A DNA stretch of 63,438 nucleotides from Shewanella mangrovi (GCF_000753795.1 NZ_JPEO01000009.1:1-63438), one strand, 5' to 3'. Shown: positions 39,111-47,662, counted from the stretch's first letter. Notes: generated from the sequence alone by a model not told the origin. Translations and numbers: made by a program.

Positions 39111-41045
39111 CTAGTGCTCAGCTTCTTTTAACCATCGGTTGATTGACGTACGGTCAACGTCCAATCGTTTGGCAACCTTAGATTTATTAAACCCTTCTTG
39201 CTGCAATACATAGTTCAACAGTTCGGATCGGATATCACTGTAGGTACCGCTGACAAAACGACATTTGCTGCAACTGTCCTTGAGCCGATGTTCACCCACT
39301 ATTTCCATATCATCCAATAACAACAGCGCTTCATCGACTGATGCCGGGCTGATGCTGATAGACAGTACCAAACGCTCAATAATGTTGCCCAATTGGCGAA
39401 CGTTACCTGGCCACTCATACTGGGCTAACAGCTTCCACAATTCTGCTGAGAGCTCGATGGGGGGCTTACTATACTTTCGCGAAAATTCACGGATAAAATG
39501 CTTTCCGATAGGAATAATATCTTCTCGTCTTTCTCTGAGAGGAAGTGGTGTCGCCTTCAAGATATTTAGCCGATAGAACAAGTCTTCTCGAAATTTGTTC
39601 TCTTTCACAAGCTCTAACAACTGATGATTACTCGCTGAAATAATACGAATATCAATTGGGATCACTTGGTCAGAGCCCAGTCGCATGATCTGCCGCTCTT
39701 GGAGTACCCGAAGCAATCTTGATTGGAGGTTCTTATCAAGCTCGCTGATTTCATCGAGAAAGATGGTGCCGCCATGCGCCAGTTCAAACAGCCCCATTTT
39801 GCCTTTGACTGATGCGCCAGTAAAAGCACCAGCAACATAACCAAACAATTCACTTTCCAATAATTGCGGCGCCAAAGCGCCACAGTTGACGGCAACGAAT
39901 GGTCCATTACTTCGATTGCTCGCGTTGTGGATGCTCTGAGCAATCATCTCCTTACCTGTCCCACTTTCCCCATAAATCAAAATGGTGGCATCAGTTTTAG
40001 CGTAACTTTCCACTAGGCGCATACGCCTCAACATATCTTTATTGGTGGAAATGATATCTTCAAAGCGATAACGCGTAGACAACCCTCGTTGTGCTAACTC
40101 ATGGCGCCGAACGTTATATTCCATTCCTCGCAGATTTTTCGCTGATTGGATTGTAAGCAGGATGCGGAATAACGTCCCTTCTACTAGCATCGGGATTTGA
40201 TTAATAACGAAAGTGCCAGACGCTGCTTCGACAATCATGCCGATAATTCGCTTTCCAGCCGTCAACGACTCCCAATCGATGGCTTCATGCAGCGCAGCGT
40301 CAATGTCAACTAACTTGCGGACACGTTGTTGCTCGAAGCTCAACAGATCTAACGAACTGGCATTGGCGTGTACTAATTCCCCTTGTGGGGTGAGGCTTAT
40401 TAAGCCGTTTTCGTAATGGTCAAAAATTGTTTGAAAATAGAGGCTCTCTTTATGTTTTGCCGCAAACGCTTTCGTTAATGCCTCAGCATCTTCAAAGGCA
40501 TTAATAATCGACTCATCACTCGACTGAATGATGGAATACCCCTCTTTGTTACGACTGAAAAAATCTTGATATACGGCGTCCCCAACAATCCAATCAAAAT
40601 GGTTACTCGCCATTAGGCGCTTTAGATGATCAATCTGTTTTTCCATGTTGTTTGCATGGGCATCTTCAACAATAAGAGATTCACTTTTAATGCCCAGCTT
40701 ATCTGTCAGCTTATTGCAGCTAGATACCACACTTCTAAACCCAACAATACCGATCTTTGATGTCGTGCCAATAAAGGGCGAAATCACTTCGAACAGATCG
40801 AACAGCGACACTTTTATTTCGACTACCGGCAAGGAGGAATTACGTCTTAGCAGTTCCGCACAACCACCGCGGCTGATCAGTACCTGATAGCCCTTACTTT
40901 CTAACTGAGGGATCGCTTGCACCACATGCGTCAGATCGGTCTGAAATATGTCCATGTCCAACGGATGGGAATCGAGTAATCGCTTTGCATCTTCGGCCAG
41001 TTGTTCATACGGACTGACCAAACACACTCTATTTCTAAAACTCAT
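39111..41045 (-). CDS. PrpR-type sigma-54-dependent activator
   Basis: Enhancer-binding protein, 644 aa from the ATG at 41045 (MSFRNRVCLVSPY), preceded by GGGAG; the frame extends 45 residues upstream but that would run into the operator region. Domains: PrpR-like N-terminal sensor (about 5-180; VLISRGGCAELLRR, KIGIVGFRSVVSS), PAS (about 205-310), AAA+ (about 330-560; Walker A GESGTGKE, GAFTGA, Walker B GTIFLDEI) and C-terminal Fis-type helix-turn-helix (KSKVAKRLDVDRTSINRWL). Divergent from the sugar-acid operon that carries a perfect sigma-54 promoter at 41175-41190, which it very probably activates. Inducer unknown. Confidence 0.92.
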   Translation of the reverse strand: MSFRNRVCLVSPYEQLAEDAKRLLDSHPLDMDIFQTDLTHVVQAIPQLESKGYQVLISRGGCAELLRRNSSLPVVEIKVSLFDLFEVISPFIGTTSKIGIVGFRSVVSSCNKLTDKLGIKSESLIVEDAHANNMEKQIDHLKRLMASNHFDWIVGDAVYQDFFSRNKEGYSIIQSSDESIINAFEDAEALTKAFAAKHKESLYFQTIFDHYENGLISLTPQGELVHANASSLDLLSFEQQRVRKLVDIDAALHEAIDWESLTAGKRIIGMIVEAASGTFVINQIPMLVEGTLFRILLTIQSAKNLRGMEYNVRRHELAQRGLSTRYRFEDIISTNKDMLRRMRLVESYAKTDATILIYGESGTGKEMIAQSIHNASNRSNGPFVAVNCGALAPQLLESELFGYVAGAFTGASVKGKMGLFELAHGGTIFLDEISELDKNLQSRLLRVLQERQIMRLGSDQVIPIDIRIISASNHQLLELVKENKFREDLFYRLNILKATPLPLRERREDIIPIGKHFIREFSRKYSKPPIELSAELWKLLAQYEWPGNVRQLGNIIERLVLSISISPASVDEALLLLDDMEIVGEHRLKDSCSKCRFVSGTYSDIRSELLNYVLQQEGFNKSKVAKRLDVDRTSINRWLKEAEH

Positions 41046-41058
41046 GGAGTTAGCTCCC

Positions 41059-41076
41059 TCACCCTCAACAAGGTGA
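41059..41076. promoter_or_regulatory. Partial palindrome, candidate activator site
   Basis: TCACC-8 nt-GGTGA lies about 105 bp upstream of the -24/-12 promoter and just outside the activator coding start. The distance suits an enhancer for the PrpR-type protein; binding is inferred only. Confidence 0.3.
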
Positions 41077-41112
41077 TGCAATTTGCTACGGCAACAGTGG
41101 GAATTTACCTCA

Positions 41113-41173
41113 TTTTTTACTTTACGTTTTAGCAACAAATCACAAAAAGCCAATAAAATCATAAAGTAAAAAA
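41113..41173. repeat. 12-bp perfect inverted repeat flanking the promoter-proximal region
   Basis: TTTTTTACTTTA (41113-41124) and its exact complement TAAAGTAAAAAA (41162-41173) are separated by 37 nt. The right arm ends 2 nt before the sigma-54 -24 element. It could be a paired activator or integration-factor site, or a loop anchor. Confidence 0.5.
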
Positions 41174-41174
41174 C

Positions 41175-41190
41175 TGGCACCTTCCTTGCC
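41175..41190 (+). promoter_or_regulatory. Sigma-54 promoter of the uxaA-like/kdgT operon
   Basis: TGGCACC-TTCC-TTGCC is a near-consensus -24/-12 element (TGGCACG-N4-TTGC) with correct spacing, 35 bp before the first gene of the operon and divergent from the PrpR-type activator. Confidence 0.92.
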
Positions 41191-41224
41191 GTTCTCTGTT
41201 GCTATTCCACAACAAGGAAATGAG

Positions 41225-41518
41225 ATGAAAAAGAACGCTGTTGTCATCACCGATAAAGACTCCATTGCCGTCGCGACGATGGATCTAAAACAAGGCGAGC
41301 TCGCCCTGATGTTTATCAATAACGAATCCCACGAAGTGCGACTTAAAAACGATGTGGCCTTTGGTCACAAATTGGCTATTCGCAGCATCTCAGCAGGTGA
41401 GCATGTCATTAAGTACGGAGAATCCATCGGGTTAGCGACGCAAGCGATCCAAGCCGGTGAATGGGTACACGTTCATAACGTAGAGAGTGAACGTGGTCGC
41501 GGCGATCAACACGCTTAA
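41225..41518 (+). CDS. UxaA-family small subunit (SAF domain)
   Basis: 97-aa SAF-domain protein corresponding to the N-terminal part of altronate/galactarate-type dehydratases, here a separate subunit. Start ATG 41225 with AAGGAAATGAG upstream; the frame's earlier start would overlap the sigma-54 promoter. Visible: VATMDLKQGE, GHKLAIRSISAGEHVIKYGESIGLATQAIQAGEWVHVHN, the beta-clip fold typical of UxaA N-termini and SuyA. It is 22 nt upstream of the large subunit, which completes the enzyme. The exact substrate is not evident. Confidence 0.87.
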   Translation: MKKNAVVITDKDSIAVATMDLKQGELALMFINNESHEVRLKNDVAFGHKLAIRSISAGEHVIKYGESIGLATQAIQAGEWVHVHNVESERGRGDQHA

Positions 41519-41540
41519 TAACTACTTTGGGGAGAAAACA

Positions 41541-42698
41541 ATGAAATTCATGGGATACAGACGCGCAAATGGTCAAATCGGTATTCGTAACTATGTGTTG
41601 GTGTTAGCCACAAGTGTTTGCTCTAACCAAGTTGCGCGAGAAATTGCAGAAAAGGTACAAGGCTGTACCTACATCAATAACACCTTTGGCTGCTGCCAAA
41701 TCGGCTCAGATGCTCGCCTAACCACTAAAACCGTCATCAATACCGCCTTAAACGGAAACATCGGTGCGGTTGTAGTCGTTGGATTGGGCTGCGAAGGCAC
41801 CGAGCCCACTTACGTTTACGACGAGATTTTGAAAACAGGTAAACCTGTCAAAATGGTTACCATCCAAGGTGATGGCGGCACTTTAGGCGCATTAGCGAAA
41901 GGGGCTGAATTTGCCCGTGAATTTGCTCAACAGCTGTCACTTCAAGTCCGCGAAGAGTGTGATATCAGCGAACTGATCCTTGGCATGGAATGTGGAGGCT
42001 CAGACACAACTTCTGGCTTGGCATCCAACCCTACCGTCGGCGAGGCATCAGATGCCATCGTGAATAATGGCGGCACTTCTATGTTGTCAGAAACCACTGA
42101 ATTCATCGGCGCAGAGCATGTTGTTGCAAGACGTGCTATCACGCCTGAAGCATCAGATGCCATCTTAAAGTTAGTTCGAGATTGCGAAGCTAGAGCGATG
42201 GCACTAGGCGAAGACATTCGTGGTGGACAACCTACCCCTGGGAACATCGAAGGCGGTCTCACCACTATTGAAGAAAAGTCATTAGGCTGCATTCATAAAT
42301 CAGGTCATGCACCCATTACCGGCGTGCTCAACTATGCCGATATTCCGGTAAATAAAGGGTTATACATCATGGACAGCCCTGGACAAGACGTTGAGTCAAT
42401 GACCGGTATGGCGGCAGGTGGTGCTCATATCATGGTGTTTACCACCGGTCGTGGCTCACCTACCGGCAATGCGATTGCCCCCGTCATTAAAATCACGGGC
42501 AATAAGCAAACCTACAACAAAATGCCCGGCAACATCGACCTTGATGTATCCGCGATTATTGATGGCGACAAATCAATCCCAGATATGGGCCAAGCACTTC
42601 TAGACGAGATATTACTCGTCGCGAGCGGCAAACAAACCAAAGCAGAAACCTTAGGCCATAAAGAGTTCTGCATCTACAAGACCGCACCTACATTTTGA
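41541..42698 (+). CDS. UxaA/GarD/SuyB-family dehydratase or lyase large subunit
   Basis: Catalytic subunit of the UxaA-like lyase family, 385 aa from the ATG at 41541 (GGGGAG upstream). The N-terminus MGYRRANGQIGIRNYVLVL is the family signature. Conserved Cys-rich stretches (NNTFGCCQIG; GLGCEGTEP; ILGMECGGSDTTSGLASNPTVG; EKSLGCIHKSGHAP) match metal-binding sites of altronate dehydratase and sulfolactate sulfo-lyase. With a separate SAF subunit and a KdgT permease it most likely dehydrates an imported sugar acid; sulfolactate lyase (SuyAB) is the alternative. Confidence 0.86.
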   Translation: MKFMGYRRANGQIGIRNYVLVLATSVCSNQVAREIAEKVQGCTYINNTFGCCQIGSDARLTTKTVINTALNGNIGAVVVVGLGCEGTEPTYVYDEILKTGKPVKMVTIQGDGGTLGALAKGAEFAREFAQQLSLQVREECDISELILGMECGGSDTTSGLASNPTVGEASDAIVNNGGTSMLSETTEFIGAEHVVARRAITPEASDAILKLVRDCEARAMALGEDIRGGQPTPGNIEGGLTTIEEKSLGCIHKSGHAPITGVLNYADIPVNKGLYIMDSPGQDVESMTGMAAGGAHIMVFTTGRGSPTGNAIAPVIKITGNKQTYNKMPGNIDLDVSAIIDGDKSIPDMGQALLDEILLVASGKQTKAETLGHKEFCIYKTAPTF

Positions 42699-42704
42699 TT
42701 TTGC

Positions 42705-42734
42705 CTAAGCAGGTGCACAAAGGCGCCTGCTTAG
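42705..42734 (+). terminator. Intercistronic hairpin before kdgT
   Basis: CTAAGCAGG (42705-42713) pairs with CCTGCTTAG (42726-42734), extended by an inner G-C/C-G pair, followed by CCTTTATTT. It lies 7 nt after the large-subunit stop and 22 nt before kdgT, so it should partly terminate or stabilise the mRNA, lowering permease output. Confidence 0.65.
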
Positions 42735-42756
42735 CCTTTATTTAGAGAGCAACAAA

Positions 42757-43719
42757 ATGAAAATCAAACAAGCTATTGAGAAGTTCCCCGGCGGTATGAT
42801 GGTTATCCCACTACTGCTTGGCGCCCTCTTTAAAACCTTCGCACCAGATGCGCTTGAGATTGGTGGGTTCGTCACCTCAATCTCTCACGGCGCCATGGCT
42901 ATCCTTGGCGTATTTTTGGTGTGCATGGGCGCAGATATCAAACTAAAGGCTGCGCCAAAAGCCGTCAAAACTGGCGTATCGATTACCTTAGTTAAATTCT
43001 TAGTGGGTACTGCTTTGGGGTTGGCAGTCGCTAAGATGTTTGGTCCAGATGGTCTATTTGGGCTGTCAGCTCTTGCGATTATTGCAGCAATGACCAACAG
43101 TAATGGTGGGCTATACGCAGCATTAACTGGCGAATATGGCTCTGAAACTGATGTGGGGGCAATTGCCATTGTGTCGTTGAACGATGGTCCATTCCTCACC
43201 ATGGTGGCTCTAGGCACAGCGGGCTTAGTCTCGATCCCATTTATGAACTTGGTAGGCGTTATTATTCCAATTCTAATCGGCATGTTATTAGGGAACCTAG
43301 ATGAGGAAATGCGTACATTTCTAAGGGCCGGTGCCAATATGCTCATTCCATTTTTTGCCTTTGGATTAGGTGTCGGGATCAACTTCGAAATGCTGTTATC
43401 GTCGGGCGCATCAGGTATCTTGTTGGGGTTAATGACACTGTTAATTGGTGGCTTCTTTAACATCATGGCGGATAAAGCATCGGGCGGCTCTGGGGTGGCC
43501 GGCGCCGCGGTCTCATCAACATCCGGGAATGCTGTAGCAACACCTGCTGCAATTGCACTTATTGACCCTAGCTTGCATCAAGCAGCTGCAATCGCCACAA
43601 CTCAAGTTGCAGCATCAACTATTTTAACGGCACTGACCGTTCCACTACTGACGACATGGGTGGCAAAACGTAACGCAGCGAAGAGAGCATCAAATCAACT
43701 TGCAGAAGAAGTTGCGTGA
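42757..43719 (+). CDS. kdgT: 2-keto-3-deoxygluconate permease
   Basis: Inner-membrane sugar-acid importer of the KdgT family. 320 aa with about 10 helices. Family stretches: [28 protein letters not shown] (about 9-36), [44 protein letters not shown], and the C-terminal [24 protein letters not shown]. It is third in the operon behind the UxaA-like subunits. KDG itself would not need a dehydratase, so the imported compound may be a related aldonate or uronate. No KDG kinase/aldolase gene is present here. Confidence 0.9.
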   Translation: MKIKQAIEKFPGGMMVIPLLLGALFKTFAPDALEIGGFVTSISHGAMAILGVFLVCMGADIKLKAAPKAVKTGVSITLVKFLVGTALGLAVAKMFGPDGLFGLSALAIIAAMTNSNGGLYAALTGEYGSETDVGAIAIVSLNDGPFLTMVALGTAGLVSIPFMNLVGVIIPILIGMLLGNLDEEMRTFLRAGANMLIPFFAFGLGVGINFEMLLSSGASGILLGLMTLLIGGFFNIMADKASGGSGVAGAAVSSTSGNAVATPAAIALIDPSLHQAAAIATTQVAASTILTALTVPLLTTWVAKRNAAKRASNQLAEEVA

Positions 43720-43766
43720 CTACTCACCGCCTTATCAGGCGATGCTTCTTATTTCGTTAGCCGTTG

Positions 43767-43781
43767 CTCGATAGTATCGAG
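43767..43781 (-). repeat. Palindrome just downstream of tnpB, candidate right-end hairpin
   Basis: CTCGATA-G-TATCGAG is a perfect 7-bp inverted repeat 2 nt past the tnpB stop. IS200/IS605 ends carry short subterminal hairpins, and the guide-RNA (omega RNA) of TnpB normally spans this position. The exact element end cannot be seen. Confidence 0.45.
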
Positions 43782-43783
43782 AC

Positions 43784-44926
43784 TTACGCAGCTTCCATAA
43801 GCAAAAACGACTGTCCAGCCGCTTTTAATTCCAGAATACCCTTATCACGGATGTTAAGAGCGGCATTTAAGTCCCGATCTATATCCTTAGTGCCGCAAGA
43901 TGGACAATCCCACTTGCGAACCGATAAGGGCATTTCTTCCATTTTTTGACCGCAGCAATGGCAAGTTTTGGAGCTGGCATACCACTGATCTATTTTAATC
44001 AGGTGCTTGCCTTGTTCTTTCGCTTTGTATTCCAATTTATTAACAAAGCTATTCCAACTTGCATCGGCAATATGCTTTGCCAGCTTGCGGTTTTTCATCA
44101 TATTGGCTGATTTTAGTGTCTCTACGATTATTGCTTGGTTTTCGTCAACAAGGGTTCGACTGAGTTTGTGTTGAAAGTCAGCGCGAGCATTCGCTACTTT
44201 TTCATGACACTTGGCAACGAGCAAACGGGCTTTAGCCCTGTTTGCACTGCCTTTTTTCTTTCTTGATAACTGGCGTTGTTTACGTCTGAGGTTTTTCTCT
44301 GCGCGTTTTACAAATCGAGGATTTGCTGTCTTTCTGCCATTGGATTGAATGGCAAAATGAGACAAACCTAGATCAATACCTGTAACCTTGCTCAGTGAAT
44401 GAATGAGGCTAGGCGTTTCTATTCCATCATCAACCAGAATGGAGGCGTAGAACTTGCCCGTTTTGCTCAGACTTACAGTAATGCTTTTAACTGTGCCAAT
44501 TATTTCACGGTGTATATTTGCTTTTACTGGCTGCATCTTCGGCAGTTTAATCGCTGCATCTAACACTTTTACACCAACGCAATGATAGCTTGATTGCTTG
44601 CAGTGTCTGCGTTTGAACTGCGGATATTTGGCTTTTAACTTTGGATTAAAGAAGTTATCAAAAGCTTGATGCAGGTTAATTACCGATTGTTGGAGCGCAA
44701 TAGAGTCGTATTGCTTTAGCCATTGATATTTTCGTGATTTTTTTGCCACAGCAAGCAAAGGCTTTAAGTCTTTTTTGGGATTTAAAGACACGCCATGCCT
44801 GCGGTACATGTGAGACTTAATATGTAGGGCTTTGTTATACGCAAAACGAACAGCACCAAACTGAGCGATTAGAAACTCAGCTTGCTCAGGCATTGGATAA
44901 ATGCGTACTTTAGTTGCTCTTAACAT
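43784..44926 (-). CDS. tnpB: TnpB, IS200/IS605-family RNA-guided endonuclease
   Basis: 380 aa, full length for TnpB. The N-terminal helix-turn-helix-like region (1-40) is followed by the OrfB_IS605 core and the RuvC nuclease: Asp185 (GIDLGLSHFA), Glu269 (IIVETLKSANM) and the Asp of DIDRDLNAALN (about 350-352). The zinc finger has Cys322/Cys325 and Cys341/Cys344. All catalytic residues are intact, so it may be an active guide-RNA nuclease. No tnpA lies on either side, so it cannot move by itself. It sits between kdgT and ttrR with no visible gene disruption. Confidence 0.92.
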   Translation of the reverse strand: MLRATKVRIYPMPEQAEFLIAQFGAVRFAYNKALHIKSHMYRRHGVSLNPKKDLKPLLAVAKKSRKYQWLKQYDSIALQQSVINLHQAFDNFFNPKLKAKYPQFKRRHCKQSSYHCVGVKVLDAAIKLPKMQPVKANIHREIIGTVKSITVSLSKTGKFYASILVDDGIETPSLIHSLSKVTGIDLGLSHFAIQSNGRKTANPRFVKRAEKNLRRKQRQLSRKKKGSANRAKARLLVAKCHEKVANARADFQHKLSRTLVDENQAIIVETLKSANMMKNRKLAKHIADASWNSFVNKLEYKAKEQGKHLIKIDQWYASSKTCHCCGQKMEEMPLSVRKWDCPSCGTKDIDRDLNAALNIRDKGILELKAAGQSFLLMEAA

Positions 44927-44989
44927 ATAAGACTATAACACTGGATGCATGAACAGTATTGTACTGGTGACTTATCAGCCGTCAATATT

Positions 44990-45006
44990 AAAGTTCTTCG
45001 AACTTT
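44990..45006. repeat. Hairpin upstream of tnpB
   Basis: AAAGTTC-TTC-GAACTTT is a perfect 7-bp stem with a 3-nt loop, 63 nt upstream of the tnpB start and next to a second GC-rich hairpin (45018-45041). It is probably part of the left end of the element. Confidence 0.45.
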
Positions 45007-45017
45007 ACGCCTTATAT

Positions 45018-45041
45018 CCCCGCCCTAAGATCGGGCGAGGG
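45018..45041. repeat. GC-rich hairpin, candidate left end of the tnpB element
   Basis: CCCCGCCC..GGGCGAGGG forms a stem with one bulge and a TAAGAT loop, bracketed by CGCC/GGCG. IS605-type left ends show such hairpins beside the cleavage site. The boundary is not determinable without an empty site. Confidence 0.45.
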
Positions 45042-45105
45042 TTTACGGCGCGATTGCTAAATAACATCAAACTGTCGAGTGCTTATTATTTGTGTTATTC
45101 AACCG

Positions 45106-45133
45106 AAAAAGGCGGATATGCTTCCGCCTTTTT
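45106..45133. terminator. Bidirectional terminator before ttrR
   Basis: AAAAAGGCGGA-TATGCT-TCCGCCTTTTT is a perfect 11-bp stem with A/T tracts on both sides. It ends the minus-strand ttrSR transcript 32 nt past the ttrR stop and plus-strand transcripts arriving from the kdgT/tnpB side. Confidence 0.92.
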
Positions 45134-45164
45134 AAGTACCTGTTAATGGCACTTCCCATAGCGC

Positions 45165-45767
45165 TCAATCACTGGAAATTCCGGCATAAATGAGTAACAA
45201 CTCTGCCAAAGAATCGACTCCCATACCTCGCATTAGATTGGCTCTATGGATTTCTACCGTACGCATGGCAATACATAACTCATCAGCAATCTGCTGATTT
45301 TTGTAACCTTTGGCAATTAGTTTCAGGATCTCCTGCTCGCGCGGAGTCAAGCTATAATAGGTATGTAGTTGCTGCAGTCGCAGTGCAGCTTCCTGTGAGC
45401 GTAGCATCGCCTTGGCTACCGCTTCTGCCAGCAAAGCACCATCAGCAGGTTTCTGGAAAAAATCGACCGCGCCCAATTTCAGCGCATCCACCGCCAGAGG
45501 TACATCGCCGTGCCCGGTCAGATAGATCACTGCCAGCGGACTTTGATGTTGCCTTAATAACTGATGCAACTGTTGGCCGCTAAGTCCCGGCATCCGCATG
45601 TCTAAAATTACACATCCGGCTCGTTGCCAGACATCGGCCGCAATAAAAGCCTCAGCATTGGCAAACTCTCTTACTTTAAAATCGTAACTTTCCAGCATAA
45701 AACTCAAAGACTGCAACACCGAAGCGTCATCATCCACCAGATACACTGTGTACTTATCTTCAGCCAT
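45165..45767 (-). CDS. ttrR: Tetrathionate response regulator TtrR
   Basis: Response regulator of the TtrSR system that activates ttrBCA when tetrathionate is present. 200 aa, FixJ/NarL type. The receiver has DDD near 12-14, phosphoacceptor Asp in CVILDMRMPG and Lys in FFQKP; the C-terminal LuxR helix-turn-helix reads LTPREQEILKLIAKGYKNQQIADEL. Its start overlaps the ttrS stop by 8 nt, so the two are translationally coupled. It is divergent from the structural genes. A palindrome at 47651-47662 is a candidate binding site. Confidence 0.93.
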   Translation of the reverse strand: MAEDKYTVYLVDDDASVLQSLSFMLESYDFKVREFANAEAFIAADVWQRAGCVILDMRMPGLSGQQLHQLLRQHQSPLAVIYLTGHGDVPLAVDALKLGAVDFFQKPADGALLAEAVAKAMLRSQEAALRLQQLHTYYSLTPREQEILKLIAKGYKNQQIADELCIAMRTVEIHRANLMRGMGVDSLAELLLIYAGISSD

Positions 45768-47562
45768 CAGCGTGTTCCTTTAAAGACAGTGTCAGCTGCA
45801 CCATGCAGCCTCCAGTGAGAGGATTGCTCATAGAAAGCTTACCACCATGGTCTTCGACAATTTCACGGCAAATTACCAATCCCAAACCCAATCCTTGCTG
45901 CTTGGTACTGGTAAATGCTTGAATCAACTCACTGGCATCACGACTAAGCCCTGGGCCATTATCTTGGATCTGTAGCATTACCTGCTGCGGCTGACGGTAA
46001 TCCAGTACTATTGCAACCTGCTTATGCGGCTGTTGACATTCTGCCAGCGCTTCGATGGCATTTTTCAGCACGTTGACCAACAGCTGCTGAATGGCAACCG
46101 GCTCCAACCACTGCTGCTGTTCCCTTCCCAGTAGTTGCCACTGCAACTGGATCTGCTGTTTATCCAGTTCGAACCGTAACAGTTCAATGGTGTCAAGCAA
46201 CAGCGGTCGCAGTAACAGTTGCTGTTTAGCGACTGGCTGCTTTTTCAGTAAGCCGCGCAGCCGCTGAATAATTGCCCGAGCCCGCCCGACTTCAGCGTCT
46301 ATCTGTTGCAATGCCTGCGGCAGTTTTTCCAATTGTCCCTGCTGTAACCGCACACTGGCACCGTGACAATAATTGCCGATAGCGGCCAATGGCTGATTCA
46401 GTTCATGTGCCAGACTCGCGCCTAACTCACCAGCAACGGCGGCACGCTGTGCGTGTTCCAGCAATACCAGATTCTCACTGAGTTTGCTTTGTGCCCGCGC
46501 CAATTGGCGACCGCGGCGATTAAAGCGATACTCTAGCCAGAAATGATAGGCATTCAAAGAAATTAGCAATAACAGAAGACTCCAGCCCCATTGGCTATGC
46601 TCTTTAAGCCACACCATCGCCCGTTGCCACCAAGGGGTCTGTAACGGGTGCATATCGAGATCTTTATACAGTTGGTCGATCGCCAACTGGCTGACTGCAG
46701 AGGTCCACCCCAATGAGTCTGCAGAAGTCGCTGCAGCGCTCTGCTCTGGCAGTGCAAGCAACGCTTGGGTGACTTGCTTTGCCAGCTTTTGCCCGGCGCG
46801 ACTGGTCTTTGCCAATGACCAGTTGGGGTAAAGTGCAGTGGAAACCCTGCAACCAAAACCTAGCGGGGTGTTGTCTTCCACCACCCGATAATCATCGACA
46901 CTAATCAACTGTTCAGCGGCCATTTGCTCCAACTGACACACTGGCACAACAGCGGCATCAGCCCGTCCATCACGCAACGCGTACAGCAGATTATCCAATG
47001 GGAAACCCGTCGGCAGCAGCTGTGCGACGGTATGGGGCAGATCTATTTGCTGCTTCCAGGCGGCATATACCAATGTCAGATAACCACCAAACGCATGAGA
47101 GGAAACAATAGCAACACGTTTATCGCGCAAATCCGCAAACGTCTTAATCGACGAATTACGACGCACCACCAGTGCAGAACCGACCTGCATCGGCTGACCA
47201 TCATTGAGACGACTCTTGAGTGTTACTAGCCAGCTCAGTGAATACTGCCGGGCCAACAACACCGATTGTCCGGGATTGGTGATCACAAAATCCAGATCCT
47301 GCGCCGCCACTGAATCGGACAACTCATCCAGTGTCATCGGATGTAACCGGAAATAAGTCCCCGGGATCTTTTGTTCCAGCCATTGCATCGTTGGCTGCCA
47401 ACGATTGATGCTGTCGCGGTAACCTCGGATAGCCAACACACCAACGTCTACCAACTGGTATTGAGTTTCATCAACCGGCATTGACGCGGCGTTCACCGAC
47501 AGAAAAGGCAACATCAGCACACAGGCCAATAAGCGACTGCCTAACTTAGTGGTTTTGCTCAT
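45760..47562 (-). CDS. ttrS: Tetrathionate sensor histidine kinase TtrS
   Basis: Membrane sensor kinase, 600 aa. A signal/TM segment (about 8-25) precedes a periplasmic PhnD-like binding domain (about 35-300; VDVGVLAIRGYRDSINRWQPTMQWLEQ, RNSSIKTFADLRDKRVAIVSSHAFGGYL), a second helix (about 325-345), then a HisKA box with His in LAHELNQPLAAIGNY and an ATPase with NVLKNAIEAL, DNGPGLS and GLGLGLVI. The architecture matches the Salmonella TtrS sensor. Linked by overlap to ttrR. Confidence 0.93.
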   Translation of the reverse strand: MSKTTKLGSRLLACVLMLPFLSVNAASMPVDETQYQLVDVGVLAIRGYRDSINRWQPTMQWLEQKIPGTYFRLHPMTLDELSDSVAAQDLDFVITNPGQSVLLARQYSLSWLVTLKSRLNDGQPMQVGSALVVRRNSSIKTFADLRDKRVAIVSSHAFGGYLTLVYAAWKQQIDLPHTVAQLLPTGFPLDNLLYALRDGRADAAVVPVCQLEQMAAEQLISVDDYRVVEDNTPLGFGCRVSTALYPNWSLAKTSRAGQKLAKQVTQALLALPEQSAAATSADSLGWTSAVSQLAIDQLYKDLDMHPLQTPWWQRAMVWLKEHSQWGWSLLLLLISLNAYHFWLEYRFNRRGRQLARAQSKLSENLVLLEHAQRAAVAGELGASLAHELNQPLAAIGNYCHGASVRLQQGQLEKLPQALQQIDAEVGRARAIIQRLRGLLKKQPVAKQQLLLRPLLLDTIELLRFELDKQQIQLQWQLLGREQQQWLEPVAIQQLLVNVLKNAIEALAECQQPHKQVAIVLDYRQPQQVMLQIQDNGPGLSRDASELIQAFTSTKQQGLGLGLVICREIVEDHGGKLSMSNPLTGGCMVQLTLSLKEHADG

Positions 47563-47621
47563 AGCGGTGACATTTTCCTAGAAGTTTTGCTCAGTTTGCC
47601 GGTCATTTTAGCGGGAATTTA

Positions 47622-47635
47622 TTGTTCTGGATCAA
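47622..47635. promoter_or_regulatory. FNR/EtrA-like site upstream of ttrB
   Basis: TTGTT-CTGG-ATCAA matches the FNR consensus TTGAT-N4-ATCAA with one mismatch, about 115 bp before the ttrB start. Anaerobic activation by FNR is established for ttr in Salmonella; EtrA (Fnr) is the Shewanella counterpart. Confidence 0.6.
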
Positions 47636-47650
47636 TTCAGCGTCCGGTAT

Positions 47651-47662
47651 GTGGAAAACCAC
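47651..47662. promoter_or_regulatory. Short inverted repeat, candidate TtrR site
   Basis: GTGG-AAAA-CCAC sits between the FNR-like site and ttrB in the divergent ttrS/ttrB gap, next to TATAGAG, a possible -10. A role as TtrR operator is inferred from position only. Confidence 0.35.

Noticed and set aside
42885..43466. 193-aa minus-strand frame in kdgT
   Set aside because: Antisense shadow of a conserved permease gene; composition reflects the complement of hydrophobic codons.
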